From assembly GCA_021413925.1 (NCBI GenBank), contig JAIOPL010000002.1, forward strand, positions 73,655-137,654: 64,000 nt of DNA, given 5' to 3'. This DNA is from Verrucomicrobiota bacterium (GTDB taxonomy: Bacteria; Verrucomicrobiota; Verrucomicrobiia; Chthoniobacterales; UBA6821). The stretch's first letter is position 1; each line of letters begins with the position of its first letter. The notes under the pieces were generated by a model, which saw only the letters and a list, made by a program, of their open reading frames with translations, had not been told where the DNA came from and made no database searches. A program made the position numbers and the translations under genes. Of this stretch, positions 38,348-47,511 are shown in pieces.

Positions 38348-38651
38348 GATTTCCATCCTTGGAGAACGAGAGGCAATGAAAGAACTGGGCAGGAGGCTCA
38401 GGCTCCATCGCCTAAAGCAAAATCTCCCCCAGCAACATGTTGCTGATCTGGTGGGGATCAGTATGCCTACTTACCGCAAAATTGAGGCTGGGGTGGGGAG
38501 TGTGGAATTCCGACATGTCGCGAGGGCCCTTGGGGTCCTAGGATTCAGCGAGGCTCTGCACAACCTGATTCCGGAACCTGAAACTACTCTTAAGCTGAAG
38601 GATCTTCTCGCGCCGGAACGATTGAAGGCATCCCCAAGAACTTCCAAATAA
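38346..38651 (+). CDS. HipB-like Xre-family antitoxin (module 1)
   Basis: A 101-residue protein with a helix-turn-helix at about residues 14-68 (LGRRLRLHRLKQNLPQQHVADLVGISMPTYRKIEAG). It is encoded directly before the HipA-like gene: its TAA is immediately followed by the hipA ATG. Expected to repress its own promoter and neutralise the kinase. Confidence 0.88.
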   Translation: MISILGEREAMKELGRRLRLHRLKQNLPQQHVADLVGISMPTYRKIEAGVGSVEFRHVARALGVLGFSEALHNLIPEPETTLKLKDLLAPERLKASPRTSK

Positions 38652-39881
38652 ATGGAGAAGAAGCTTCAAGTCCATTGGTGGGATGGATCCGTCGTGGGGC
38701 ATCTGGTCCATCGGGGAGCCGTTTATTTCGTTTATGATGAAGACTGGCTGCGGCGCGGTCTGAATCTCTCGCCTATCAGCCTGCCATTCACCGATCTGGC
38801 ATTTAATGGAAGCAAGGGGGTCGACGGACTTCCCGGCCTTATCGCGGACTGCTTGCCTGATGCCTGGGGGCGGAAAGTGGCTCGTGCCGAATTCGCGGCC
38901 CGAATATGGGGGGAACCAAGTATCATGTCGCTTCTCGCTTGGAGGGGGAGGCGGGGGCTCGGAGCACTTGGATTCGAACCGGCAACGGAAACGGGCGATT
39001 CCAAACTGGAACAGGTCAGTGCGAAAGCTTTGGCCAAGGGAGCCGCTGAAATTGACCGAGGAAGCCCCTCGGAGGTTTTACCCCAGTTGGTCCGAGGAGG
39101 AACAGCGGGAGGAGCTCTGCCAAAGTCCATCGTTCTCTCTTACCCAGATGGGACTCTCCGAGTGGGAGAACCTGATGGGGAGGGAACACCAAGCCTGCTG
39201 AAGTTTGATGCAACCGAAGATGGTGTTCATGCCCGCTGCGAGCATGTCTTTGCCCAGATGGCCCGAGGAGCTGGCATTGATGCGGTGGAGACGAGGCTCC
39301 TGGAAGAGTCGGTGGATTCTTCTAGAAGGCATCTCCTGGTGAAGCGCTTTGATATTCCCGATCAGACAAGTCCTTCGCCTAAGACATTGAGGAGGCATTT
39401 TCATACGGTCAGTGGTTTGCTCCACAAGGAACCAACCGACCTCGACTATCGGGACCTATTCCGTCTAGCCCTGCGACTTCATTCAGCTTCTTCGCAGCTC
39501 CGCGAAATCGCGCGGAGGATGATCTTCAATGTGATGGCATCTAATATGGATGATCATGCCAAGAACCATGCCTTTCAATTGGACGAAGAATTTGGGCTCT
39601 GGAGCCTCACTCCTGCCTATGACATGACATTCTCTCCCGGGCTTCTTTCCCGAGGAATGACAGTGTCGGATGAAACATGGCCGTTATCAACGACCATGGA
39701 GGCGCTCTGTCTCGACGCCGGCCTGAGTCGTGAGGAATACCGCGAGATCTTCGAGGCTGTGGAGTCTTCGCTCCAAAAGTGGCCGGAGTTGGCGAAGGAG
39801 CATGAAATACCCGAGGTCAAGGTCCGTGAGATCAGCGAGCGGTTCTCCAGAATCCGGGAGAAAGTACTACAAACTGGTTAG
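38652..39881 (+). CDS. HipA-like serine/threonine kinase toxin (module 1)
   Basis: A 409-residue protein. The N-terminal HipA domain (residues 5-100, FTDLAFNGSKGVDGLPGLIADCLPDAWGRK) is followed by the kinase part: LLVKRFD near 237, the catalytic loop NMDDHAKNHAF near 300 and the metal-binding AYDMTF near 322. All key kinase residues look present. HipA of E. coli phosphorylates glutamyl-tRNA synthetase and causes persistence; the target here is unknown. It points at the second hipA gene, with 61 bases between their ends. Confidence 0.88.
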   Translation: MEKKLQVHWWDGSVVGHLVHRGAVYFVYDEDWLRRGLNLSPISLPFTDLAFNGSKGVDGLPGLIADCLPDAWGRKVARAEFAARIWGEPSIMSLLAWRGRRGLGALGFEPATETGDSKLEQVSAKALAKGAAEIDRGSPSEVLPQLVRGGTAGGALPKSIVLSYPDGTLRVGEPDGEGTPSLLKFDATEDGVHARCEHVFAQMARGAGIDAVETRLLEESVDSSRRHLLVKRFDIPDQTSPSPKTLRRHFHTVSGLLHKEPTDLDYRDLFRLALRLHSASSQLREIARRMIFNVMASNMDDHAKNHAFQLDEEFGLWSLTPAYDMTFSPGLLSRGMTVSDETWPLSTTMEALCLDAGLSREEYREIFEAVESSLQKWPELAKEHEIPEVKVREISERFSRIREKVLQTG

Positions 39882-39942
39882 AAAGCCACCGATCCATCTC
39901 TCTCTCAAAGCGCGGCTTCTGAGACTCATGGTAGCCTTGGAA

Positions 39943-41289
39943 TTATTTTTTGGATCTCGAGCGACGGGTTCCTAGCCCCTCTGATTGGCCAACAATGGTT
40001 TTAGGATTAGCCAATTTCGGAGGATCAGAAATTCCTCCAAGAAGGTTTTCAGTTTCCGGTTGGGGTAAGGAGTAGTGACGTCTGTCACGAAGTGTCTGGA
40101 TGCCTTCCTCCCATGCCAGAAGCATGTGTTTCCCAAGATCTCGAAAATCCGGATGTTCGCTGATCGCTTCACGGACTTTTGGAGCTGTGTCGGTGATCGC
40201 CTCGCAGATTGATTCGATCATGAGAGATTGTTCACGGAGGGGGATGCCGAATTCCCGAGCAATGAAGGTTTGTAGATTCTTTCCTGGAGCCCAGGTTTTC
40301 TTGCCCATGAAGGCAATGCCGGGTGGCTGGTTCTGGTAGCCAGGGTAGACCACGGTAGTTAGGAGATCGTAGGCCGGTGAAACGCGGGCATCTGTTTTGC
40401 TGGAGTAGATCAGCGCCAGATTCTTGGCATGGCAGTCGGCATTACGGAGGGCATAGGTCAGCAGAAGCATGAGGCTGAGCTGACGGAAGGCCTCTCGCTG
40501 AGTTGGACCGGGAACATGGTTGCGGACCCCCTTCGCGATGCGTTCCCATGTGGTATCGTATTTCTTTTCCGGTGAAAGTCCCAGAAGGCAACAGAAGTCC
40601 TCCATACCCAGATGGGGGCGCCCTTCCTCATCGACATCAAAGCGGTGTGCGATGAGAGCTTTGCCATCCATGGAGATCTCGGTTTTGGTAGCAGGGAGGA
40701 CTTTAGCGGCCACCTGCATGCAGAGGTGTTCATTGAGGGCTGCATAGGGGAGATTACGCGAGGAACCCTTGATGATATGTTTTCCAGTGAAGAGGGTGGT
40801 TTTGTTAAAAGCCTCGATGCCGAAGGTGGTATCGGTGCCATCAAGGAATTTTGGGATGACTCCTGAGACACCGCTCGTGGCGTGCTGGCGTACAAGTTCC
40901 GCAAAGGCTTCTTCGGAGTTATCACCTTCAAGGACTTCAGCGACTTCAAATGGTTGTGGGGGTGTTGCTAGATCTGCCCCTGGAGCGGAAACTTGGATGC
41001 GTCCGATCATGTGACGTCCCACCACGGAGAGAAGAGCTGTAGGTTCAGATCCAATATGGGGTCCGAATTTTTCCTGAAGGACCTTGAGTAGGTAACCTTC
41101 CGGAAGGTTCATCTGAAAAATTGGATGGAGGGGAGCATCCCAGCCGTAGGATTCTGTTCTCACTGGCATGGTGAGAGAAACAAAGTCTGCCGGATCGACC
41201 TCCGGGTGGTAGGTCATCACAGATTTGAAGGAACCGACTGGCTCCAGGGTGCCAACCTCGCGACCGAGAACGTGGACAGAAAGTTTCAT
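39943..41289 (-). CDS. HipA-like serine/threonine kinase toxin (module 2)
   Basis: A 448-residue HipA-family protein, clearly diverged from module 1. Glycine-rich loop SGVSGVIPKFL (about residue 140), AALNEHLCMQVAAKV, catalytic loop RNADCHAKNLAL (about 285) and SPAYDLLTT (about 302) are present, so the kinase looks intact. The last 40 residues are a basic tail (TRRSRSKK). It overlaps the upstream hipB by four bases (ATGA), so the two are translationally coupled. Confidence 0.88.
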   Translation of the reverse strand: MKLSVHVLGREVGTLEPVGSFKSVMTYHPEVDPADFVSLTMPVRTESYGWDAPLHPIFQMNLPEGYLLKVLQEKFGPHIGSEPTALLSVVGRHMIGRIQVSAPGADLATPPQPFEVAEVLEGDNSEEAFAELVRQHATSGVSGVIPKFLDGTDTTFGIEAFNKTTLFTGKHIIKGSSRNLPYAALNEHLCMQVAAKVLPATKTEISMDGKALIAHRFDVDEEGRPHLGMEDFCCLLGLSPEKKYDTTWERIAKGVRNHVPGPTQREAFRQLSLMLLLTYALRNADCHAKNLALIYSSKTDARVSPAYDLLTTVVYPGYQNQPPGIAFMGKKTWAPGKNLQTFIAREFGIPLREQSLMIESICEAITDTAPKVREAISEHPDFRDLGKHMLLAWEEGIQTLRDRRHYSLPQPETENLLGGISDPPKLANPKTIVGQSEGLGTRRSRSKK

Positions 41290-41540
41290 GAGCCTCCTAG
41301 CTCTTTGCGGAGTTCATCCAGATTACCTGCCGAGCCGGTTGGACGGACATCGAGTTCGAGACCTAGGACTGTCAGTAATGAGATGAGCTTCCGGAGGCCA
41401 AATTCGGGTAGGTGTCCGTTCTCCAGCCGGGAGAGGGAAGCACTGGGGACCCCTGCGGACGCGGCGAGTTCCTTTTGTTTGAGGCTTAGCTCTTTCCTGC
41501 GGCTTGCAAGAAGTTGGCCGAACTCTGCTGTAGTCTTCAT
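41286..41540 (-). CDS. HipB-like Xre-family antitoxin (module 2)
   Basis: An 84-residue helix-turn-helix protein (FGQLLASRRKELSLKQKELA, SAGVPSASLSRLENGH). Overlaps hipA module 2 by ATGA. Its promoter region holds two 23-base direct repeats. Confidence 0.88.
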   Translation of the reverse strand: MKTTAEFGQLLASRRKELSLKQKELAASAGVPSASLSRLENGHLPEFGLRKLISLLTVLGLELDVRPTGSAGNLDELRKELGGS

Positions 41541-41544
41541 AAAG

Positions 41545-41607
41545 TGATAAATAAATCAAAAATATGACCATTCAAGGTAAAAGATGACAAATAAATCAAT
41601 ATATTGA
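41545..41607. promoter_or_regulatory. Paired operator-like direct repeats upstream of hipB module 2
   Basis: TGATAAATAAATCAAAAATATGA (written in two parts: 41545-41554 and 41555-41567) recurs at 41585-41607 with four changes. The copies start 40 bases apart, about four helical turns, which suits cooperative binding by a HipB dimer pair. Confidence 0.55.
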
Positions 41608-41699
41608 TTCCGTATGGCCTGTAATTTTTATGGGAGTGGAGGGGCGCTTGCTCCCAAGCAGGAGCACGAGAAGCGATAGGGAGGGTCAGAGTCCTTGGC

Positions 41700-42032
41700 A
41701 TGTACATTGCCAAAAAAAACAATGCCCCAGTGGATGCTGTAACTCTGCTCAATAGCCGTCGCGTACCAGCCCGCCTCCATTCCAGCGAAGTGGCTGGGAT
41801 GCTTGGATTCCAAGACCACGATATCCCGGTACTGGTTATTGCGCGGTTATTGATACCGCTGGGTAAGCCAGCGACTAATGCCCCGAAGTATTTTGCCTTG
41901 GTCGATGTGTTGGCTGCGGGACAGGACCGAGAGTGGCTTGCGCAAGCCACTCGGGTGCTGACCAAGTACTGGAGGGACAAGAACTCCCGCAAACGCACCG
42001 CAGGGGCGGAGGGTGATGAGTCGGGGCAATAG
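41700..42032 (+). CDS. Excisionase/MerR-like small protein linked to the integrase
   Basis: A 110-residue protein. Residues about 25-75 (RLHSSEVAGMLGF, IPVLVIARLLIPLG, APKYFALVDV) follow the pattern of winged-helix excisionase/MerR domains: choose-a-site helix, recognition helix, then a short wing. The C-terminus is basic. It is encoded convergently to the integrase with seven bases between the ends, so it could be the recombination directionality factor. No experiment or family name is claimed. Confidence 0.6.
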   Translation: MYIAKKNNAPVDAVTLLNSRRVPARLHSSEVAGMLGFQDHDIPVLVIARLLIPLGKPATNAPKYFALVDVLAAGQDREWLAQATRVLTKYWRDKNSRKRTAGAEGDESGQ

Positions 42033-42039
42033 CTCATCT

Positions 42040-43092
42040 TTATCCGGAGGCAGATTCGTTTTTGGGTGAGTTGAAGGGGATGATCTTCGCCTCGTATTCC
42101 TCCAAAGGGGGTAGTGTTACCTGCGCCCTGCGTGCATAGGCACGGTGGACAGCCTTGCTGTTATGGCCGAGTGCCTTCTGGGCGAAGCGCTCAGGGTAAC
42201 CGGCAACCTGAGCGCGTTCCGCCCAGGCGTAGCGGTAGGAGTGTAGGGATATCCCTTTGGTTCCAAGCCCGTCGCAACGCTGCTTGAACTCGGTTGCCCT
42301 GTCACCTGCCCTCACGGTGAAAAGGTAGGGGAAGAGGAGTCCCGTTATCGGGCGGTCCTTGAGGATGGCCTCGACCTCTTTGCCGAATCGGATCTGAGTG
42401 GGCTCTACGCTCCGCCACTTGGTCTTCATGCGGAAGAAGGTGATGACTTGGTTATCCCAGTCGACATCTTCGGCCTTCAGGCTGGCCAGGTCTGACTGGG
42501 ATGCCCCGAGATGCCAGGCCATTTTGTAAAAGGCTTTGCGTTCGGGATTGTGCTCCCGCTCGACGATACGGGTGTGTTCCTCAAGGGTGATGCCGCGCTT
42601 TTCCTTGAAGCGGATAACCGGCCATTGGCGTTTCGGCATGATCGGCCAAGCGATCCATCCCATATCGATGCAGAAGTTGTGAAGTCGCCGCAGGAAGATG
42701 TTGGTGGAAACCGTTCCGTTTTTAACGCAGTTGAGAAGCTCCTCGGCATGAGTCTCGATGAGGATCTTGGGCAGCAGAGGCTTGATCGCCTTGTCCTTGG
42801 AAAAGGTGGTCCAGCGTTTGAGGTTGGCACCTGTCTTCATTTCGAGGTGGGTCTGAAGGGCAATTCCCCATGTGCGGGTTGTAACACCGGAATCGCTGCC
42901 TGCCAGATAAGCCCTGGCAATCTGCAGGTTGAGCATCGGCTGTCGCAGGGCCGTGTTCTTGTGTTGAACGATCTGCTCTGCCTCATCGGCTGAGATCTTG
43001 CCCAAGCTGGTTCTTGAGCCGGTCTGCGAGGCGACGCAGTAGTAGGTTCCTCCGCGGGTTCCACGGCGGATGAGTCGGTAGCGTTTTTTCAT
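42040..43092 (-). CDS. int: Tyrosine recombinase (phage-type integrase) with atypical first catalytic position
   Basis: A 350-residue protein. The N-terminal half (residues 55-170) is a SAM-like core-binding domain, and the C-terminal half is the catalytic domain. HSYR (HxxR) and LGHNS with the following Tyr (AVHRAY) are clear, and a Lys lies in the beta-hairpin RMKTKWR. The place of the first catalytic Arg (GxRxxDL) reads GASQSDL, with no Arg. It is transcribed away from tRNA-Cys, its likely integration target. Confidence 0.88.
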   Translation of the reverse strand: MKKRYRLIRRGTRGGTYYCVASQTGSRTSLGKISADEAEQIVQHKNTALRQPMLNLQIARAYLAGSDSGVTTRTWGIALQTHLEMKTGANLKRWTTFSKDKAIKPLLPKILIETHAEELLNCVKNGTVSTNIFLRRLHNFCIDMGWIAWPIMPKRQWPVIRFKEKRGITLEEHTRIVEREHNPERKAFYKMAWHLGASQSDLASLKAEDVDWDNQVITFFRMKTKWRSVEPTQIRFGKEVEAILKDRPITGLLFPYLFTVRAGDRATEFKQRCDGLGTKGISLHSYRYAWAERAQVAGYPERFAQKALGHNSKAVHRAYARRAQVTLPPLEEYEAKIIPFNSPKNESASG

Positions 43093-43194
43093 GCGGTTGG
43101 CGCAGCCGCGATGTTGAACGAGCCGATTCCCGGGTAGTTACCGAGTAGTGGGTGAGTCACCACCCGCACTCGGTGACTAGCCCCAAAACGGTTT

Positions 43195-43229
43195 TTTTGG
43201 TGTCCGTTTTGGTGTCCGTTTGGTGTCCG
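43195..43229 (+). repeat. Three tandem TTTTGGTGTCCG repeats
   Basis: Three copies of TTTGGTGTCCG at a 12/11-base spacing between the integrase start and tRNA-Cys. They may be arm-type binding sites for the recombinase. The rest of 43093-43266 holds the hairpin CTAGAGC/GCTCTAG (43236-43261) and no gene. Confidence 0.65.
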
Positions 43230-43266
43230 CTACCTCTAGAGCGTTTATTTATATGGCTCTAGGAGG

Positions 43267-43341
43267 TGGAGGCGGGGGACGGAATCGAACCGTCGCATGG
43301 GGCTTTTGCAGAGCCCGGCCTTACCACTTGGCTACCCCGCC
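43267..43341 (-). tRNA. tRNA-Cys (anticodon GCA), CCA encoded
   Basis: The acceptor GGCGGGG pairs with CCCCGCC. The anticodon stem is GGGCT/AGCCC with loop CTGCAAA (GCA). The T-arm is GACGG/CCGTC with TTCGATT. Discriminator T and encoded CCA follow. Its 3' end faces the integrase and likely serves as the island's attachment site. Confidence 0.95.
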
Positions 43342-43452
43342 TTGAACTACTTTCAGATTAGACACAAACCGGACCGGGCACAATGAGGAGCTTGATCGGT
43401 TGGTAATGGAGAAGCTGAGCAGAAGGGGTAGGGGAGTAGGCGGATGTTTTCC

Positions 43453-45618
43453 TTAACCATTCGTAAACGCGAGGGCTCCTAAAGACTCTAAACGAAGCGC
43501 ATGATTTTCTCTGAGAAGACGAAGTGTGTGATGTCGGGGTATTGAGAGGGCGGGATCCTGCTCGAGAATTCTCGAGGCCTCTTTGCCTGCCAGAGAAATC
43601 AGGTCGGCATCCTGGTAGAGATCTGCAATCCGGAGTGGAGGAAGGCCGCTCTGTGTTGTCCCGAGAATATCACCCGAACCTCGCAGTCGTAGATCCTCCT
43701 CCGCAATGACGAACCCATCGGTGCTCTGTTCCAGAATCCGCAACCGTTCCATAGCCTCGGGATTGCCGCTTCCCTCAATGAGGACGCAGGTGGAGGTGTA
43801 GGGGCCGCGTCCGATGCGTCCGCGGAGCTGATGAAGTTGAGCAAGGCCGAAGCGTTCGGCATTCTCGACAAGAAGGAAGGTGGCGTTGGGAATATCGACT
43901 CCCACTTCAATGACCGATGTGGTCACCAAGACATGAGTCTTTCCCGAGCGGAAGTCTTCCATGAGGGAAGTCTTTTCTTCCTTTTTCATGCGACCATGAA
44001 GCAGCGCACAGTTGTAGGGGGCAACTCGTTTCTGCCATGCGGCAACTTCCGCCTCCGCGGCTTTGGCTGTGAGTTTTTCCGATTCCTCAATCAAGGGATA
44101 GACGATGAAGGCCTGACGACCTTTCTCCAGTTGCCCTTTGAGGTAAGCTGTGATCTCGGGGAGTTTTCCGGGGTCACGGGCTGCTGTGCGTAGGGTTCCT
44201 CTGCCGGTCGGCAACTCGTTGATGATCGAGAGATCAAGGTCACCATAGAGAGTCTGAGCGAGTGTTCTGGGAATCGGAGTGGCAGTCATCACAAGCACAT
44301 CGGGGGCTGAGGACAAGGCTGCAAGGTGCGTTCGCTGGAGGACACCGAACTTGTGCTGTTCGTCGATCACGACCAATCCGGCCCCGGCCAATGTCTTGTC
44401 ATCATGCAGGAGTGCATGGGTGCCGATCACGGCCGTGGGTCTGTTATCTGCAGCAGGTAAGGGGGAGGACTTGCTCTTCCTGGCGCCGGTCAGTAGGTGC
44501 ACCGGGATACCGAGGGGAGTAAGCCATGCCAGGAAATTCCGGTAATGTTGCTCTGCCAGGATCTGTGTCGGTGCCATGAGAATGGCGCGATGGCCCGCCT
44601 CGAGCGCAAGCAGCATTGCCGAGGCCGCGACAACGGTCTTTCCTGAGCCGACATCTCCTTGCAGGAGTCGCTGCATCCTGTGGTCCTGAGCCATATCGTG
44701 CCGAATTGCTGCCAAGGAGCGCTGCTGTGCTTCTGTCATCGTAAAGGGAAGATGTCGAAGGAATGTCTCGAGAAGTTTTCCCTCGGGTCTTTTAGCCGCG
44801 CCACGGGGTTTGCGGGCCTCGTTTCGTCGGAGGGTGACAAGCGTTTGGACTCCCAGCAGTTCACGCAGAGCGAGCTCCCTGCGTGATGGTTCGAGATGCT
44901 CGGAATCCTCGGGAAAATGAATATCCCGGAGGGCCTTGTCCCAGCGACAGTTTCGCTCCGGAAGAGGGTCACTCCACTTCTCCCAATCGGTCTCTGATAG
45001 CGCCCGGTGAATCAGTCCCCTGATGACTCTCACGCTGATGCCCTCACCTGCGGGGTGGATGGGCACAATCCGGTCTAGATGAATGCTCTGGCGATCCTCA
45101 TCAGTTACCACCTCAAACTCGGGATGCTCCATGCAGAGGCGCTTCCCGCGAAGGCGGACCTTGCCATAAACAATCACCCGTACGCCAGTCGTGACGGTTT
45201 TCTGCACATGGAAGAGATTAAACCAACGGAGAATGATGCGTGCTGTGAGAGGTGATCCAGATGTCTCCTCGATCTCGGCCTCGAAGCTCCGCATTCGTCC
45301 GAAGCGACGGAAGATTGTCTTCCCCACAATGCCGCTCAGGCAGAAAGCCCGCTCGCTCTCCCCATCCGGGAAGTAGTCGAAGCGCTTCCTATCCTCGTGG
45401 CGACGGGGATAGTGTTCGAGCAGGTCGCGCAGGCTGATGATACCCAGTTTGCCAAGCGCCGTGAGTTGTGGCCTTCTGATCCAGCCGAGCTCCTCAAGGC
45501 TGATTTGCGGATCATGGGGAGGAAGTGACACCGACTTCTTCTCCTTCTTGGTTCTAGGTTTCTTTTTAAGGACCTTCTTACTTTTTTCCTCCGTAACATC
45601 AACCGGGGAAGTATTCAT
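43453..45618 (-). CDS. recG: ATP-dependent DNA helicase RecG
   Basis: A 721-residue branch-migration helicase for stalled forks and Holliday junctions. A Lys-rich N-terminal extension (residues 10-35) precedes the wedge/OB domain. Walker A is LLQGDVGSGKTVVA (near 325), the DEQH box is VVIDEQHKFGVLQR, the TATPIPRT motif follows, then VLVTTSVIEVGVDIPNA and QLHQLRGRIGRG. Length is typical. It follows recJ on the same strand after 114 bases. Confidence 0.96.
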   Translation of the reverse strand: MNTSPVDVTEEKSKKVLKKKPRTKKEKKSVSLPPHDPQISLEELGWIRRPQLTALGKLGIISLRDLLEHYPRRHEDRKRFDYFPDGESERAFCLSGIVGKTIFRRFGRMRSFEAEIEETSGSPLTARIILRWFNLFHVQKTVTTGVRVIVYGKVRLRGKRLCMEHPEFEVVTDEDRQSIHLDRIVPIHPAGEGISVRVIRGLIHRALSETDWEKWSDPLPERNCRWDKALRDIHFPEDSEHLEPSRRELALRELLGVQTLVTLRRNEARKPRGAAKRPEGKLLETFLRHLPFTMTEAQQRSLAAIRHDMAQDHRMQRLLQGDVGSGKTVVAASAMLLALEAGHRAILMAPTQILAEQHYRNFLAWLTPLGIPVHLLTGARKSKSSPLPAADNRPTAVIGTHALLHDDKTLAGAGLVVIDEQHKFGVLQRTHLAALSSAPDVLVMTATPIPRTLAQTLYGDLDLSIINELPTGRGTLRTAARDPGKLPEITAYLKGQLEKGRQAFIVYPLIEESEKLTAKAAEAEVAAWQKRVAPYNCALLHGRMKKEEKTSLMEDFRSGKTHVLVTTSVIEVGVDIPNATFLLVENAERFGLAQLHQLRGRIGRGPYTSTCVLIEGSGNPEAMERLRILEQSTDGFVIAEEDLRLRGSGDILGTTQSGLPPLRIADLYQDADLISLAGKEASRILEQDPALSIPRHHTLRLLRENHALRLESLGALAFTNG

Positions 45619-45619
45619 A

Positions 45620-45696
45620 GGAAACTCAGGAATTCAGGAAAGGAGTGGAAATAAAGTTTGGTAATAGCTGTTACTATTTCTGAGTTCCTGAGTTCC
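45620..45696. repeat. Inverted repeat between recJ and recG
   Basis: GGAAACTCAGGAATTCAG (45620-45637) and CTGAGTTCCTGAGTTCC (45680-45696) are near-perfect inverted arms, each itself made of a repeated CTCAGGAA-type word. Confidence 0.65.
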
Positions 45697-45732
45697 AAAT
45701 TATTTTCATTCTGTGGATTTGAGAATCGATGT

Positions 45733-47436
45733 TTAGGCGTTACCCGAGGCACTCCTGATAGCCACGATCTGTACCTGCGCCTCATCGCGTCCCTGCCAGG
45801 TGTTGCGGTTGACGGTGTAGGCGACATCCCAAGGGGGGCGGGGTAATTCATCCAGAGAGGCATTGAACCAGATGGCTGTCCGTTTTTTTCCGCTGCTACT
45901 GAGTTCCAGTCTCAGGTGCTTCTCCTTAAGGACACGGGGAGTCGAGGAGGGTGTGACTCCTCGGGAAAACAGCAGGGGTTGAGAGTTCGATGTGCCGAAG
46001 GGGGCAAGTCGGTCCTGGGTCTCGAGCCAGTCCTCATCAGCAAGTCCCATGTCTAGTTCGGCATCCAGACGGAGCCTCGGAATCAGATCCTCTTCGCTGA
46101 TAATTTCTCTGGTCGCAGTCTCGAAGCGATTTCTCAATTCCTCTAACCGCGACTCCTTAAGACTCAGGCCGGCTGCCATATCATGGCCTCCATAGGCATC
46201 CAGCAGTTCAGAGCATCGGCCGAGGGCCTCGACGAGCGGCAGCCCTTCGATGCTGCGTCCGCTTCCCTTGCCGGAACCGGTGCCGTCAAACCCGATGATC
46301 AGTGTTGGTCGATGCCAGCGACGGGAAATACGCGAGGCGACGATGCCGACCACTCCTTGATGCCAGTCCTGCTTTCCCGCCACGATGGTTGCGTGGCGGT
46401 TCGGATCAAAGTGTGCTGCGACCCACTCCTCGGCCTGCAGGGTGACATACCTCTCGACGGCCTGGCGCTCCCTGTTCTGATGTTCCAATCCGGAAGCGAT
46501 TCGCGTCGCCTCATTCGCATCATCTGTGAGTAGAAGGCGGAGAGCTTCAGTGGCGCTTCCGAGGCGTCCTGCAGCATTGATCCGGGGTCCGAGTTTGAAA
46601 CCTATATCCGAGGGATCATAAGGGGCGACGGCACCCGACACATGGAGCAAGGCATGAAGGCCTGCCCAGCGGGAACGGGCCAGTTGGAGGAGGCCGGCCT
46701 TTACAAAAATCCGGTTTTCGCCCGTCAAGGGGACGATGTCGGCGACGGTCCCCACGGCCACAAGATCGAGGAAGTCCCGAAGGTCGAGTCTTTCGACAGG
46801 AAATGCCTTCTGCATGGCATGGCAGAGCTTGAAGACGATCCCAGCGCTGCAGAGATAATGAAAGTCATCTCCCAATTTGGGATTCACCAGGGCGGCGGAG
46901 AGAGATTTTACGGTTTCCGGATCGGGCTCGTGGTGATCGAGTACGACGAGTTCGCAGCCTGCTTTACGGAGCTGTTCCGCCTCGGTGCGAGAGTTGGTTC
47001 CGCAATCGACCGCCACAACGAGGCTGGGGATTGTTTCTCGGAGGCAGCGGGCGACGCCTGCCGTGCTGAGTCCATATCCCTCGGCAGAGCGGTCGGGAAT
47101 AAAGCATTCCACGCTTCCTCCGGCCGCGCGGAGATAGCGGCAGAGAATGGTCAACGAGGAGACCCCGTCGACATCGTAGTCTCCGTAGAGGGTGATCCGT
47201 TCTTTGGAATGGATCGCTTCGATCAACCGGGCAACAGCCTCGGTAATGCCGGGGATTTCCTCGGGTGGACGCAGGCCGGCAAGTCGTGGATCCAGGAAGA
47301 GTGTGGCTTTATCGGGCGTTGAGAATCCCCTGGCGCTCAGGAGTGTTGCCACCACATCGGGAATCCCGAGTTCCACTGCCAGGCGACGCGTCAGGATCGC
47401 ATCGGGAATGGTCGGCAGGATCCAGCGGCGTTGCAT
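45733..47436 (-). CDS. recJ: Single-stranded-DNA exonuclease RecJ
   Basis: A 567-residue 5'-3' exonuclease. DHH-family motifs are GDYDVDGV (near residue 86), VAVDCGTN, VVLDHHEPD (near 165), then the DHHA1 domain with GRIN-type PRINAAGRLGSA and the GSGRSIEGL loop and a C-terminal OB domain. It makes repair tracts for RecF-type recombination and mismatch repair. Lies upstream of recG on the same strand. Confidence 0.95.
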   Translation of the reverse strand: MQRRWILPTIPDAILTRRLAVELGIPDVVATLLSARGFSTPDKATLFLDPRLAGLRPPEEIPGITEAVARLIEAIHSKERITLYGDYDVDGVSSLTILCRYLRAAGGSVECFIPDRSAEGYGLSTAGVARCLRETIPSLVVAVDCGTNSRTEAEQLRKAGCELVVLDHHEPDPETVKSLSAALVNPKLGDDFHYLCSAGIVFKLCHAMQKAFPVERLDLRDFLDLVAVGTVADIVPLTGENRIFVKAGLLQLARSRWAGLHALLHVSGAVAPYDPSDIGFKLGPRINAAGRLGSATEALRLLLTDDANEATRIASGLEHQNRERQAVERYVTLQAEEWVAAHFDPNRHATIVAGKQDWHQGVVGIVASRISRRWHRPTLIIGFDGTGSGKGSGRSIEGLPLVEALGRCSELLDAYGGHDMAAGLSLKESRLEELRNRFETATREIISEEDLIPRLRLDAELDMGLADEDWLETQDRLAPFGTSNSQPLLFSRGVTPSSTPRVLKEKHLRLELSSSGKKRTAIWFNASLDELPRPPWDVAYTVNRNTWQGRDEAQVQIVAIRSASGNA

Positions 47437-47511
47437 CGTTTGAAACTATCCCTGGAGTCGCCGGATGGCAATTTTGTGTTTTCGGGAAATGGCTTTTGAA
47501 GCCGATGGCTT

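Larger units (their letters stand above)
38171..43289. mobile_element. Candidate tRNA-Cys-integrated mini-island with two HipBA modules and an integrase
   Basis: The 3' part of tRNA-Cys on the + strand reads GGCGGGGGACGGAATCGA (43271-43288). An imperfect direct copy, GGCGGGGGGGCGGAATCGA, lies at 38171-38189. Between them are two hipBA modules, an excisionase-like gene and a tyrosine recombinase next to the tRNA. This is the standard layout of an integrative element at a tRNA 3' end. The repeat is short and G-rich, so chance or sequence drift cannot be excluded. Confidence 0.55.
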
